Notes: a model not told the origin generated them from the letters alone. 35,534 bases of DNA from Chloroflexota bacterium (GCA_013388755.1 JACAEQ010000017.1:1-35534), one strand, 5' to 3'. Positions 23,719 to 32,657 are shown, counted from the stretch's first letter. Program-made: numbers and translations.

Positions 23719-23985
23719 ACACCCCAGCACCTCCTCCAACCTTTCCCGCCACTCCGCCGCCGCGCGCCGCCCCTTCAGCGCACCGCAGCACTCGCGCAGC
23801 AGCGCATACGCCGTTCCTTCGGCGATGGCACAGCACTGCGCGGCATCGGCCACGCTGGTCGCGCCGTCGAGCGCCGCGAGCAGTGCGGTCAGATAGGGGC
23901 GTTTGGTTAACGGCGTGGGTTGTGGCAGGTTGACCCACACCTGCCCTGGTGCGAGGTCGAGCGGCGCCCACAACCCCATGCCGCC
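23719..23985 (-). pseudogene. 3' gene remnant, copy 1
   Basis: On the minus strand the last 85 or so codons read GLWAPLDLAPGQVWVNLPQ, PTPLTKRPYLTALLAALD, then AEGTAYALLRECCGALKGRR and WRERLEEVLG. The same peptide is present at 25387-25770. Upstream of about 23985 the frame stays open but the similarity ends, so only the 3' end remains. I do not recognise the family. Confidence 0.7.
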
Positions 23986-24153
23986 AGCGTCGCGATCATT
24001 CAGATTACCGGCTGGTGGGATATCCCCAGCAACTGCGCCAGAGAGAAAGGCATGCTGAACAGGAGTCAGACACCCGGGGCTAAAGAAGCGCACGGAATAA
24101 CCAGGGTTACCGGTCGTGCACGTACGCCACCACACAGCTCCGCACACGACGAT

Positions 24154-24311
24154 CGCACCATCGGCAAGCGCACTGCACGCCGCAACACGGCGACGCTGGA
24201 AACCACAAGAGCGATTAGCGGCTCGACTCCAAGGTGGCGCGCTGGATTGCCGCCGATGCCATCCGTGAACTCCAGAGCGAGGCGACGCGCACGCGGTTGG
24301 GGATAGCGTAG
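24154..24311 (+). pseudogene. Second 3' remnant of the AlkD-like gene
   Basis: Starts CGCACCATCGGCAAGCGCA, as in the remnant at 18418-18753, and ends RWIAADAIRELQSEATRTRLGIA with a TAG at 24309. Between these the frame changes: TIGKRTARRNTATLETTRA is in one frame and DSKVARWIAADAI in the next. It is shorter and more damaged than the first copy. Confidence 0.7.
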
Positions 24312-24428
24312 GGAGAGACCGACATTGCGGCAGTCCGCTCTTTCCCAGGCCAATGTCGGCGCGCACATATCCGCTACGCAGCCAAGCCGGGGCGGGTTCT
24401 GCGTCTGTTGTTATGCGCCTGGGATGCG

Positions 24429-24875
24429 TCATTGAAGTTCGGCAAGCGCCTCGGTTGGGGTGAGGGTGGTCACAATCGCCGCAGCACGCTCACGCTGTTC
24501 GCGGTCGAGTGAGACCAGCGTACAGTTGTACTGGCGCGCCACCGCGACATAGGTCGCGTCAGCGCCACGCAGTGCATAGTCGGCAGCGATCTCGGCGGCA
24601 GCGTCGATCAGCGCGTCGTCGAGCGAAACGATCTGTACATGTGGGAACGTGCGCCATGCATCGACCATCAGACGGGCACGGATCGGATCTCGGGTGAGCC
24701 GGCGTGCCAGACCGGCGATTTCCGCCAGCAGCAGTCGGGGCACAATGACCCGAATAGCCTGCTGGTCGAGCAGGGCGATCAATTCGTGGCACGCTGCATA
24801 CTCAGGGTCGCCCGGGTCGAAGTCGCGGGCAACGATACTGGCATCAAGCGTGTACATCGTCTTCTGTATCTTCAT
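24429..24875 (-). CDS. PIN-domain (VapC-like) toxin
   Basis: A 148-aa PIN-domain RNase. All four acidic landmarks are visible: Asp in YTLDASIV, Glu in LLLAEIAGLAR, Asp in LRGADATYVAVA and Asp in LVSLDREQRERA. VapC enzymes cut tRNA or rRNA and act as growth-stopping toxins. ATG 24875 overlaps the antitoxin by 32 bases and has no clear RBS, so coupling to antitoxin translation is likely; an in-frame ATG six codons later (24857) is a reasonable alternative start. The pair lies between two copies of an unrelated gene remnant (23719-23985 and 25387-25770). Confidence 0.8.
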   Translation of the reverse strand: MKIQKTMYTLDASIVARDFDPGDPEYAACHELIALLDQQAIRVIVPRLLLAEIAGLARRLTRDPIRARLMVDAWRTFPHVQIVSLDDALIDAAAEIAADYALRGADATYVAVARQYNCTLVSLDREQRERAAAIVTTLTPTEALAELQ

Positions 24876-25134
24876 GGCGTCCGAGGAGCGCGCGGTCGCG
24901 GTCGCGCCGGTCGGCTTCCAGTTGCTCACCGGCAGTCAAACGTGGTTGGGGAAGCGCGGCGACCACCTGCCGCATCTCAGCCAGAGCGGCACGCGCCTCG
25001 TCGGGCGTCATAGCTGTTCGCGGTGGCGTATCAGTCGCCAACTCAAGCGCCAGGCGGGCGATGAGTTGCCCACGTTGCTCACGTGGGAGCTGGTGCGCCA
25101 GGTTCATCACCTGATCAAGCGTCGGTATAGTCAT
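24844..25134 (-). CDS. Antitoxin-like partner of the PIN toxin
   Basis: A 96-aa protein. ATG 25134 follows AAAGGAGG (25149-25142) by 7 bases, the best RBS in this block. The N-terminal half (TLDQVMNLAHQLPREQRGQLIARL) is helical and resembles the small helical antitoxins paired with PIN toxins. The second half is charged and disordered-looking (LEADRRDRDRALLGRHEDTEDDVHA), suited to wrapping a toxin. It is the upstream gene of a two-gene operon and overlaps the toxin. No named family is certain, so the call rests mainly on position, size and overlap. Confidence 0.7.
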   Translation of the reverse strand: MTIPTLDQVMNLAHQLPREQRGQLIARLALELATDTPPRTAMTPDEARAALAEMRQVVAALPQPRLTAGEQLEADRRDRDRALLGRHEDTEDDVHA

Positions 25135-25386
25135 AGGCAGTCCTCCTTTATCGTAGCGTACCAGTGACCCCTTGCAGCGCAACTGTACCACAAAGCCCTT
25201 TCTGGCCATACGACGAGTTGCTACCCATGGATCTCTACTGGACGCTCTCGCTCGCGGCATGCCAATGAGTAGCTGTGGTGTTCAATTATACGGTCGTGAC
25301 TGCTGGCTGTCCACTGAATTCGTGCTTGTTTGCTTCTTCAGAATGGGCCATAGTTTGTTCGTGAGCGCGCTACTCAGAGGTCATGT

Positions 25387-25770
25387 CCATGTGACCATCG
25401 AACCAATCATCGACACCCCACCACCCCCCTCCAACCTTTCCCGCCACTCCGCCACCGACCGCCGCCCGTCCAGCGCGCCGCAGCACTCGCGCAGCAGCGC
25501 CCAGGCTGTTCCCTCGGCAAACGCGCAGCGCTGCACGGCGTCGGCGATGCTGTGCGCGGCGTCGAGCGCCGCGAGCAGTGCGGTCAGATAGAGGCGTTTG
25601 GTTAACGGCGTGGGTTGTGGCAGGTTGACCCACACCTGCCCTGGCGCGAGGTCGAGCGGCGCCCAGAGCCATGCTGCGATTGTCGCGCTGTCGGTGCGGT
25701 CGAGGATTGCCGCACGCAACGCCGGCAGACCAGCGATCAGGCGTTGCTGACCGATCGCTGTGCGCTACCA
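25387..25770 (-). pseudogene. 3' gene remnant, copy 2
   Basis: On the minus strand from about 25770 the frame reads QRLIAGLPALRAAILDRTDS, then WLWAPLDLAPGQVWVNLPQ, PTPLTKRLYLTALLAALD and LLRECCGALDGRRSVAEWRERLEG. It is a longer copy of the remnant at 23719-23985 (about 270 bp shared, well over four fifths identical by eye, same orientation). A stop (TAG) lies just upstream of the similarity, so the 5' part of the gene is gone. A start at about 25719 would yield 112 aa with no RBS. Family unrecognised. Confidence 0.7.
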
Positions 25771-25924
25771 TGGATATCAGCCCGTCCTCTATCTCGCGCC
25801 TGCACTGCGGCAGGGTCGATTTGCCGGCGCAGATGTGCAACCTGGAGAGGGTGCGTAGTATCCGCCGCGAGACTTATGCAAGAATCTCAACCATCTGCTA
25901 CGATCCGTTGCGCGATGGAGAAGG

Positions 25925-28900
25925 ATGATAATGAGTGGATGTCTCGCGGAAGTTCATGGCGCCATACTGACCATTCCCGGTGATGGCGCCGCACAGCGCA
26001 TCATCATGCTTGAAACGCCTGAATGGTTCTCCTGGCTGGCTGATGATACACAGCGCGCCTTTCGTTACCGGCATGCGCGGGGTCTGCTGACCATCCGCAA
26101 AGAGCGGCGCGCGCGCGGCATGTGGTACTGGAGCGCCTATCGGCGTGTTGCGGGTCGGTTGCGCAAACACTATCTGGGGCGCTCCGCCGAACTGACGATT
26201 GCGCGGCTGGAAGCGGCGGCGCATGCGCTGGCTGATCCATCCGCGCCTGTGGCGGCGGAACCCGCGCCTCCCGGGCCAACGCCACTGCTTGTCGCCACCA
26301 AACTTGCACCGCCGCCGATTGACGAGCGGACGGTTGCGCGTCCGCGCCTGCTTGAGCGTCTGCGGAGCGCACTTGGTCGAATGACGCTGGTTCAGGCGCC
26401 GGCGGGGAGCGGTAAAACGACGCTGCTGGCGGCATGGTTTGCCGATCAGGCGCGCACGGGCGAGGGGCTTCCGCCGGGTATGGCCTGGGTGACGCTCGAT
26501 GCCGCTGATAATGAACCGCTCCGCTTCTGGCGGTATGTCTTCGCCGCGCTTGGTCATGCCCTGCCGGCGCTGCATTCCGCCGCGCCGCTGTTTCATAACG
26601 CGACCGATGAAACGATTGGGCCGCTGGCGGTAACCGCGCTGACGCATTATCTGGAGATGCGCCAGGAACGGATTATTCTGGCGCTCGACGATTACCATGC
26701 CATTCAGCATCCGGCGATCCATGCGGCCATGACCCAACTGCTCGATCACCCGCCGCGCATGCTGCATCTGGTGATTGCCGGTCGCCAGGAGCCGCCGCTG
26801 CCGCTGGCGCGCTTACGCGTGCGTGGGTTATTGCACGAAATCCGCGCCGCTGACCTGGCGTTTCGTATTGATGAAGCGGAAGCATTGCTGGCGCGTACCC
26901 TCGCGACGCCGCTGAATTCGGAAGAACTGGCCTGTGTAACCAGAGAAACCGAAGGATGGGCCGCCGGTTTACGGCTGGAAGCGCTGGTGCGCCACGACGG
27001 CGCGTATGCGGGTCATCCATCCGCGCCGCGCTTAACCGGCGAACATCAGTATCTGTTCGACTATCTGATGGAAGAGGTTTTTCAGCAGCAACCCGCGTCA
27101 GTTCAGCGATTTCTGCTGGCAACCGCATATGCGGAACGTATCTGCGCGCCGCTCTGTGTGACGCTTCTGCGCGTCTTGAGCCGCTCTGAAGGCGAGTCTG
27201 AGGCGCTGAGCCATGAGCAGGCGCGGGAGCTGCTGCTTCAGATTGAGCGTCAGGGCCTCTTTCTCAGCGCGCTTGATACCGAGCGTTCCTGGTTTCGGTA
27301 CCACCATCTGTTTGCCGCATTTCTGCGCCAGGCGCTGGAACGGCGCGATCAGGCGCTTGCGCCGGCATTACAGCGCGCGGCGGGCGAATGGTTCGCCGAA
27401 CAGGGGTTGGTGGGCGAAGCCGTCGCCGCGCTGGTGGCAGGCGGCGCGTATGAACAGGCGGCGGATCTGGTGGAACGGCATGTGGAACGGACGCTCTGGG
27501 AATTGTTCGATCCCCTGACGATCCGTTCCTGGCTCGCCATGCTGCCGCCGGACGCGATTCGCCGGCGCTGGCGGTTGCTGATCGCGGCGATTTTGACCGC
27601 GCAGACCAGCGGGCCGGCGCGGATGAAGGCCGAAACCGAAGCGCGTATCGCGGAACTGTTGCAGCATGTGCCTGCCGGTGCATTGCGCGATGCCTGGATG
27701 CGTCGCGAACCACCGCCGCAGGATTGTTCGGATACTGATGATACCTTCGTGTTGCTTGGCCAGCTCGCATTCATTCAGCTTAATCTGGATCGGCTGATCA
27801 ATGGCGGGCAGCAGTATGCCGTACTGGCCCCGTTTACCGAACAGTGGCTCAGCCGGCAGCGCTCGATTTTCTCGCCCATTCTGATGGGCGCGGCGGCGAT
27901 TGCCGCATTCTTCCAGGGTGATATCGCCGCCGCTGAGCAGAGCTATCGGCGGATGTATGAACGCGCGCTGGCGATCGATAATCGCGCCATGGCGAGCGCG
28001 GCGATCGTCGGCCTCGCGTCAACCCAGGCGGCGGCAGGGCAATCAACAGCGGCGCGGCTGACCTATGAACAGGGTTTACACAACGCCCGGGCACATGGTC
28101 AGGAGCAGAGCACTGCCGCGGCAATGGCGCACGGTCATCTGGGCCGCATCCATTACTGGCGCAATGATCTGGCAGCGGCGCGACGCCATCTGCTGCAGAG
28201 CGTGACGATTCCCTGGCAGTGGTGGGAGCCAGAGACCTATCTGCCGACCGCGCTGGCGCTGAGCCTGACCTATGCCGCGGAAGGAGCGGCACAACAGGCG
28301 CTTGACCCGCTGGATCAATTTGCTCAGGTGGCGCAGCTTGGCCATCATGATGATATTGCGACAATTGTTGCGGCATGCCGGGTGCGCGTCTGTATCCGCC
28401 TGGGTGATGTCGATGCCGCCCGACTCTGGCTGGCGGATACGCCGGTTGCCGCGATCCGCGCCCGCTATGCATCGGCCTTTCTGGTGTTGCGCGAACTGGC
28501 GGATCTGGCGCTGGCGCGCGCGCTGATGGTGACCGGGCGCGCCGCCGAGGCGTATGACCTGCTAACGGAACTGGAAGCACTGGCCGTCACCCAGGGGCGC
28601 ACGCGCAGCCTTTGCGAGATCCGGCTGCTGCTGGCGCTGGCGCTTGAGGCGCGGGGCGATCAGCGCGCGGCGCTGCAGACATTGGGCATGACCCTGCCGG
28701 CGCTGATGGCGGCGCAACTGGTGCGTCTCGCGGTTGATGAAGGCGCGCCGATCGCCGCGCTTGTCGCGGTAGCGGGGGAGCGGGGACTGGTAGCGGGACA
28801 TATCGCGCGCCAGGCGCTGGCCGCATTCCCGGCGCATGAGCGCCCGCGCCCGGTCGGAACCGCGGCGCTGGAGAGCGATATGGCGCTGATGGTGGAGCAG

Positions 28901-29086
28901 TTGAGCGAGCGGGAGCGGGAGGTGTTGCGGTTACTGGCGGAAGGCGCGAGTACGCGCGATATCGCGGAGAAACTGGTCGTGGCGGAAAGCACGGTCAAGT
29001 GGCATGTGCGCAATATCTGCGGCAAACTTCAGGTGCGCACCCGGCTACAGGCCGTGGCGCGGGCGCGGGCCTTACAGTTACTGTAG
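25925..29086 (+). CDS. MalT-like (LAL) LuxR-family transcriptional regulator
   Basis: A 1053-aa large ATP-binding LuxR regulator. An N-terminal module (about 25-90: LETPEWFSWLADDTQRAFRY, WYWSAYRRVAGRLRKHYLG) is typical of Chloroflexota members. The ATPase follows, with P-loop APAGSGKTTLLAAW (about 152-165), Walker B in RIILALDDYHAI, and the GLRLEALVRH region. A long TPR-like sensor region (about 450-970) leads to the LuxR HTH (about 985-1050: LSEREREVLRLLAEGAST, ESTVKWHVRNICGKL). Such proteins switch transcription when a ligand binds the TPR region. GGAGAAGG lies 4 bases before ATG 25925 and 6 bases (from AAGG) before a second ATG at 25931; either may be used. It converges on the roadblock-like gene with a 9-base gap. 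Confidence 0.9.
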   Translation: MIMSGCLAEVHGAILTIPGDGAAQRIIMLETPEWFSWLADDTQRAFRYRHARGLLTIRKERRARGMWYWSAYRRVAGRLRKHYLGRSAELTIARLEAAAHALADPSAPVAAEPAPPGPTPLLVATKLAPPPIDERTVARPRLLERLRSALGRMTLVQAPAGSGKTTLLAAWFADQARTGEGLPPGMAWVTLDAADNEPLRFWRYVFAALGHALPALHSAAPLFHNATDETIGPLAVTALTHYLEMRQERIILALDDYHAIQHPAIHAAMTQLLDHPPRMLHLVIAGRQEPPLPLARLRVRGLLHEIRAADLAFRIDEAEALLARTLATPLNSEELACVTRETEGWAAGLRLEALVRHDGAYAGHPSAPRLTGEHQYLFDYLMEEVFQQQPASVQRFLLATAYAERICAPLCVTLLRVLSRSEGESEALSHEQARELLLQIERQGLFLSALDTERSWFRYHHLFAAFLRQALERRDQALAPALQRAAGEWFAEQGLVGEAVAALVAGGAYEQAADLVERHVERTLWELFDPLTIRSWLAMLPPDAIRRRWRLLIAAILTAQTSGPARMKAETEARIAELLQHVPAGALRDAWMRREPPPQDCSDTDDTFVLLGQLAFIQLNLDRLINGGQQYAVLAPFTEQWLSRQRSIFSPILMGAAAIAAFFQGDIAAAEQSYRRMYERALAIDNRAMASAAIVGLASTQAAAGQSTAARLTYEQGLHNARAHGQEQSTAAAMAHGHLGRIHYWRNDLAAARRHLLQSVTIPWQWWEPETYLPTALALSLTYAAEGAAQQALDPLDQFAQVAQLGHHDDIATIVAACRVRVCIRLGDVDAARLWLADTPVAAIRARYASAFLVLRELADLALARALMVTGRAAEAYDLLTELEALAVTQGRTRSLCEIRLLLALALEARGDQRAALQTLGMTLPALMAAQLVRLAVDEGAPIAALVAVAGERGLVAGHIARQALAAFPAHERPRPVGTAALESDMALMVEQLSEREREVLRLLAEGASTRDIAEKLVVAESTVKWHVRNICGKLQVRTRLQAVARARALQLL

Positions 29087-29095
29087 CTCCGGCTT

Positions 29096-29749
29096 TCACT
29101 CCATAAGTAGCCTCATCATTGCCTGTACAGTGTTATCTATCACATCTGGCTGATTGATAATCACCAGCAGCGTTGCACCCGCCGCCCAGGGGATGACGAC
29201 ATACGCGGCGCGCGCGCTCCGTAGTAACGCATACTGCCGCGGCGTATCGCCAAGTTCGGTCGCCATGCGCTCGCCAATACTGTTCAGCGCCAGCGCCATA
29301 ATCCCGGCTTTGTCACTAAATTCAGCGGAATGCCCGCCGGAAGCAGCGCCCGGCGGCATCAGCGCGCGACCATGCCGGTCGAACAGGAGCAGCAGCGTAT
29401 CGGGCGGCGCGACTGCCGTAAGGCGTGGCAGCAGCGCCCGCCATTGTTCATGAAGCGCGTTCTGTTTATCCGTGGTCATATCCCCCTGGCGCGCGTCCCG
29501 ACTCGCGCCGGGAATAGCGGCGATGGCCAGCAAACAAACACCAGCAAGCAATAATCCTATGACCAGCGAGTTCAGTTCGAGTACCTGCTGAGAGCTGGTC
29601 GCGAACGTGGCGATCAGGCCGGTCGCTGTCAGAATCAGAAACCCGATCGTCTCCATCCATGGCCGCCATGCGCGCTGACGCCATGCAGCGCGGGCCGACC
29701 TGATCCCGGCCCAGCATGTAAGCATACTCGCCACGATATACAGCAGCAT
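29096..29749 (-). CDS. Membrane protein with roadblock/LC7-like domain
   Basis: A 217-aa protein. The first 90 residues hold about three transmembrane segments (LLYIVASMLTCWAGI, IGFLILTATGLIATFA, NSLVIGLLLAGVCLLAIAAI). The cytoplasmic part (about 105-215) resembles a roadblock/LC7 domain: DTLLLLFDRHGRALMPPG, a helix with SDKAGIMALALNSIGERMATEL, YALLRSARAAYVVIPW and TLLVIINQ. Roadblock proteins partner small Ras-like GTPases in bacteria; none is encoded nearby. Two adjacent ATGs exist (29752, 29749); GAGG lies 4 and 7 bases upstream respectively, so the second is preferred. Confidence 0.7.
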   Translation of the reverse strand: MLLYIVASMLTCWAGIRSARAAWRQRAWRPWMETIGFLILTATGLIATFATSSQQVLELNSLVIGLLLAGVCLLAIAAIPGASRDARQGDMTTDKQNALHEQWRALLPRLTAVAPPDTLLLLFDRHGRALMPPGAASGGHSAEFSDKAGIMALALNSIGERMATELGDTPRQYALLRSARAAYVVIPWAAGATLLVIINQPDVIDNTVQAMMRLLME

Positions 29750-29921
29750 CATAGCACCTCGCACCTGTTGCGCACGGAGTTACCTTATCCCGTGCAGCGG
29801 CGCTGCTACCCATTCAAAAGGAGAGGGTCGCGCGCGCGCAACCGGAGTATGATTGGCAATTGTTCACCCATGTAATCAACCTCGCGGCGAATGTGAACAG
29901 TTAAACAAGCGAACATTCCAT

Positions 29922-30332
29922 ATGCAACAACCGACAGTACGCGATATCTTGAGCGTGGTCATTGGCGGCAGCCTTGGGATGCTGGCGATGCTTGGCATGA
30001 GTCTGTGGCTCCTGGACGTGGAACGCAAGGCGCAGGCACAGAACCGCCCGCTCGAAGACCGCTGGATCGTGGCGGCCAGTCTTGCAGGCGTTTCTGTCAT
30101 GGTCAGTACGCTCAGTTCCTGGGCGATCTCATCCGGTCCCGGCACCGCGCTGCTGGCGGCGATCCTTGTTCCGCTGGCCGGTATCCTGGCTGGAGTCGCG
30201 ATACTGCGGAAGGCGTTTGCCGGCGCCCGGCGACCCTTCTTCATGCTGGCGGCATGGCTTATGCTTGGTGGTGCGCTGGCAATCGTTCTGGCGGTTCAGC
30301 GGCTCATGATGTTCCTTGAGGCGCAGCCCTAG
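29922..30332 (+). CDS. Four-helix hypothetical membrane protein
   Basis: A 136-aa protein with four probable transmembrane segments (LSVVIGGSLGMLAMLGMSLWLL, IVAASLAGVSVMVSTLSSWAI, ALLAAILVPLAGILAGVAIL, FFMLAAWLMLGGALAIVLAV). No signature residues are visible and I do not recognise the family. ATG 29922 (MQQPTVRD) is chosen because the frame upstream is polar and short of codons typical for a leader; no good RBS precedes it. It is divergent from the roadblock gene, with about 170 bases between, so both may share a control region. Confidence 0.55.
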   Translation: MQQPTVRDILSVVIGGSLGMLAMLGMSLWLLDVERKAQAQNRPLEDRWIVAASLAGVSVMVSTLSSWAISSGPGTALLAAILVPLAGILAGVAILRKAFAGARRPFFMLAAWLMLGGALAIVLAVQRLMMFLEAQP

Positions 30333-30334
30333 CG

Positions 30335-30457
30335 TCAATACCTTGCAGATACGCTCTTCGCCCCCACCCCAGCCCGCCCCCGCTGGGGGCGGGAGACCGG
30401 CTTCTCCCCCAGCGGGGGGAGTTGGGGGTGTATCGCGCCTTATTTGCAAGGTATTGG
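30335..30457. repeat. Dispersed element with terminal inverted repeats
   Basis: The left end TCAATACCTTGCAGATA (30335-30351) is inversely repeated at the right end (TATTTGCAAGGTATTGG, 30441-30457, two mismatches). The interior is a chain of C-rich and G-rich blocks (CCCCCGCTGGGGGCGGG, CTCCCCCAGCGGGGGGAG) that fold back. A partial relative is at 18331-18381. It has no coding capacity and resembles a MITE-like or structural intergenic repeat. Confidence 0.65.
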
Positions 30458-30479
30458 CCCTGGCGTGGGGAGATAGTCA

Positions 30480-30781
30480 ATGACGGTTCTCTATCATATT
30501 GCGCCGCGTGCTGAATGGGAGGCGGCGCTTGCCTCCGGCAGCTTTACCCCCGCCGCGACCGGCGGATCAGCCGCGTTATCGATGCATTCGGCGCACTCCG
30601 CGATGGCGTGCCGTTTGTCCGACCTGAGATTGTGCTCCTGTTCAAATCAAAAGCGCCGCGTTACAAGGATTCACGCGATTTCGCGCGAGTCGCGCCATTA
30701 CTTGAGCCGCCCGCGCGGGAATGGCTGCGCGCGGCGCTGCGTATGGCACACGCGGCGAGTCCCTGGCCTGGCTTGCTGTAG
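30480..30781 (+). pseudogene. DUF952 start fused to a nucleotidyltransferase end
   Basis: ATG 30480 opens TVLYHIAPRAEWEAALASGSFTPA, the N-terminus of DUF952 proteins. After about 27 codons the similarity ends. In a different frame (+2) from about 30560 the sequence reads RRISRVIDAFGALRDGVPFVRPEIVLLFKSKAPRYKDSRDF and ends LREWL-like (REWLRAALRMAH, SPWPGLL), the C-terminus of an aminoglycoside-nucleotidyltransferase-like family. Neither gene is complete and the join is out of frame, so this is a deletion junction of two neighbouring genes. No RBS of note. Confidence 0.6.
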
Positions 30782-30787
30782 ACCATG

Positions 30788-31618
30788 CTACGCGCGCGCT
30801 TCGAGATAGGCCAGCGGGATGCTGAGCCGGAGTTCGCCGGCATGTCTGGCGTGCGCGTTCAGGCGCGCTTCAATATCGGAGAATAACGCCGCCATGTCCG
30901 GCCCTGCCAGCGCATCGCGCCAGGCCGGCAGAAATGCCAGTTTGATGAACCAGTGACGTAGCATGGCGCTGCCATCGGCAAAACGCAGTTCGGCCGTCTC
31001 TTCAGCCGTTCGCGTCATCTGAAAGCCCGCCGCTTCCAGCGCCGCCGCCAGCGCCGGTATGGTTGCGCGCTGTTCGATATGCCGCTGCAACCGGGGGATG
31101 AGGTGATCGGCGCGCGCGGATTCTAACGCGGCGAATGCCACGGTATAGAATTCCTGCATATGCCCCTGAAGATTCGTGGTGAGCGCGACTACCGCGCCAG
31201 GCCGCGCGACACGGCGGCATTCGGCGAAAACGGCGACGCCATCGGCAAGATTATTAACGCCCAGGTTGGAAACAATCAGGTCAATCGATTCATTCGGCAA
31301 CGGCAGACTCGCCGCATCGCCAGGGATCAGCGTGACATTGGCGACTTGCCACTGGCGGGCTTTGGCGCGAGCGCGGTCCAGCGCCGCTTCCCAGGGATCG
31401 ACGCCATACACATGGCTGCCCGCGCCCAGTCGTTGCGCCAGTTCGAGCAGCGGGAACCCCGCGCCGCAGCCGATATCCAGTGCGACACACCCGCGCCGCA
31501 GCGGGACGTGACGCAGCAGCAGCGCGCCGGCATAGGCCGACCAGAGCGGCAGTTCATCATAGTGCGCGACAAACGCCGGATCGTGGATATTGACCTGGTG
31601 GTTGAGATAATCGCTCAT
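30788..31618 (-). CDS. Class I SAM-dependent methyltransferase
   Basis: A 276-aa methyltransferase of the UbiE/Methyltransf_11 type. Motif I is ALDIGCGAGFPLLEL (about 47-61), the acidic SAM contact follows in VYGVDPWEAAL, motif post-I in LIPGDAASLPLPNESIDLI, and SNLGVNNL then CRRVARPGAVVALT complete the fold. The substrate cannot be read from the sequence. ATG 31618 overlaps the TGA of the upstream esterase by 4 bases (ATGA), so the two are translationally coupled. An upstream GTG-type start at 31663 lies inside the esterase and is not needed. Confidence 0.87.
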   Translation of the reverse strand: MSDYLNHQVNIHDPAFVAHYDELPLWSAYAGALLLRHVPLRRGCVALDIGCGAGFPLLELAQRLGAGSHVYGVDPWEAALDRARAKARQWQVANVTLIPGDAASLPLPNESIDLIVSNLGVNNLADGVAVFAECRRVARPGAVVALTTNLQGHMQEFYTVAFAALESARADHLIPRLQRHIEQRATIPALAAALEAAGFQMTRTAEETAELRFADGSAMLRHWFIKLAFLPAWRDALAGPDMAALFSDIEARLNAHARHAGELRLSIPLAYLEARA

Positions 31619-32529
31619 ACGACTGCCTCCAGCAGCGCATGGGGACGCCGCGCCAGCAGCCATGCGCCAATGCGCTCAATCGCCTGGCGCGCCTCGGGGA
31701 GCTCCGCCGCCCAGCCATGCCAGACATGCCACATACCCTCCCAGATTTCCAGAACGACCGGCACGCCCGCCTCGCGCGCATACCGCGCCAGGCGCTGTGC
31801 GTCATCCAGCAGCACTTCATCGCCGCCAACCTGAATGAATAGCGGCGGCAGATCATGGAGTTTGCCATAGAGCGGCGATACAACAGGATTGCGCGGATTG
31901 GCGGATCCAAGATAGCGATGCGCGGCCAACTGTAATCCTTCCGCCGAACAGAGTGGATCGCGCGCCGCGTGAGTCGTGAGGGTCGCGCCAGTCAATGCAA
32001 GATCGACCCATGGCGAGAGCAGCGCCGCGCCGGCAGGCAGCGCCTGACCAGTAGCACGCAGACGTAGCAGAAGCGCAAGCGCCAACCCGCCGCCCGCCGA
32101 GTCGCCGCCAAGAATGATGTGCCCAGGCGCAACGCCCTGCTCACGCAGCCAGGCATACGCTTGCACAGCATCGTCAAGCGCTGCGGGAAAGGGATGTTCC
32201 GGCGCCAGGCGATACTCGGGCAGCAGAATACATGCACCGCTGGCGCGAGCGATACGCGCGGCCAGGTCGCGATGAGTAAGGCATGAGCCGGCGAAGAAAC
32301 CGCCGCCATGCAGCCAGAGCACAACCTGCCGCGGAATGAGCGGCGCGGCGCAGACCCATTCGGCACGCATGCCGTCGATGGTGAGCGGGTTGATATCTAT
32401 GTCGATTGGTAACGGCTGCCGCGCTGCAACCTGTTCCCATTCGGCGCGCTGAACCGCGATAGGTATGGAAAGCGACTCGCGATCATTGATCAGCGTGGCG
32501 CGGATACGCTGGCTTTCCGGGCTGCACAT
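31615..32529 (-). CDS. HSL-family alpha/beta hydrolase (esterase)
   Basis: A 304-aa cytoplasmic esterase of the hormone-sensitive-lipase family. The oxyanion motif is WLHGGGFFAG, the nucleophile GGDSAGGG, the acid Asp in VGGDEVLLDDA and the His in EGMWHVWHG. EYRLAPEHPFPAALDDA is also characteristic. ATG 32529 is preferred because GGAG lies 9 bases upstream; ATG 32544 gives five more residues but has no RBS. It is the first gene of an operon with the methyltransferase. A cytoplasmic carboxylesterase plus a methyltransferase suggests joint action on a small ester or acid, which is only an inference. Confidence 0.88.
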   Translation of the reverse strand: MCSPESQRIRATLINDRESLSIPIAVQRAEWEQVAARQPLPIDIDINPLTIDGMRAEWVCAAPLIPRQVVLWLHGGGFFAGSCLTHRDLAARIARASGACILLPEYRLAPEHPFPAALDDAVQAYAWLREQGVAPGHIILGGDSAGGGLALALLLRLRATGQALPAGAALLSPWVDLALTGATLTTHAARDPLCSAEGLQLAAHRYLGSANPRNPVVSPLYGKLHDLPPLFIQVGGDEVLLDDAQRLARYAREAGVPVVLEIWEGMWHVWHGWAAELPEARQAIERIGAWLLARRPHALLEAVV

Positions 32530-32638
32530 TGGGTTATGCTCCATGATTGGCCATTTTTCTGATGGTTATGATATGCCATCTGTTGCTGGAATACCCTACG
32601 CCAATGGAAGGGAGCGATAGCAATGAACCAGAACATCA

Positions 32639-32657
32639 TGTAACACTCAATGTTACA
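32639..32657. promoter_or_regulatory. TGTAACA palindrome, operator-like
   Basis: TGTAACA (32639-32645) and TGTTACA (32651-32657) around a 5-base centre, in an AT-richer patch upstream of the divergent esterase. It has the look of a regulator binding site; the protein is unknown. Confidence 0.4.
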
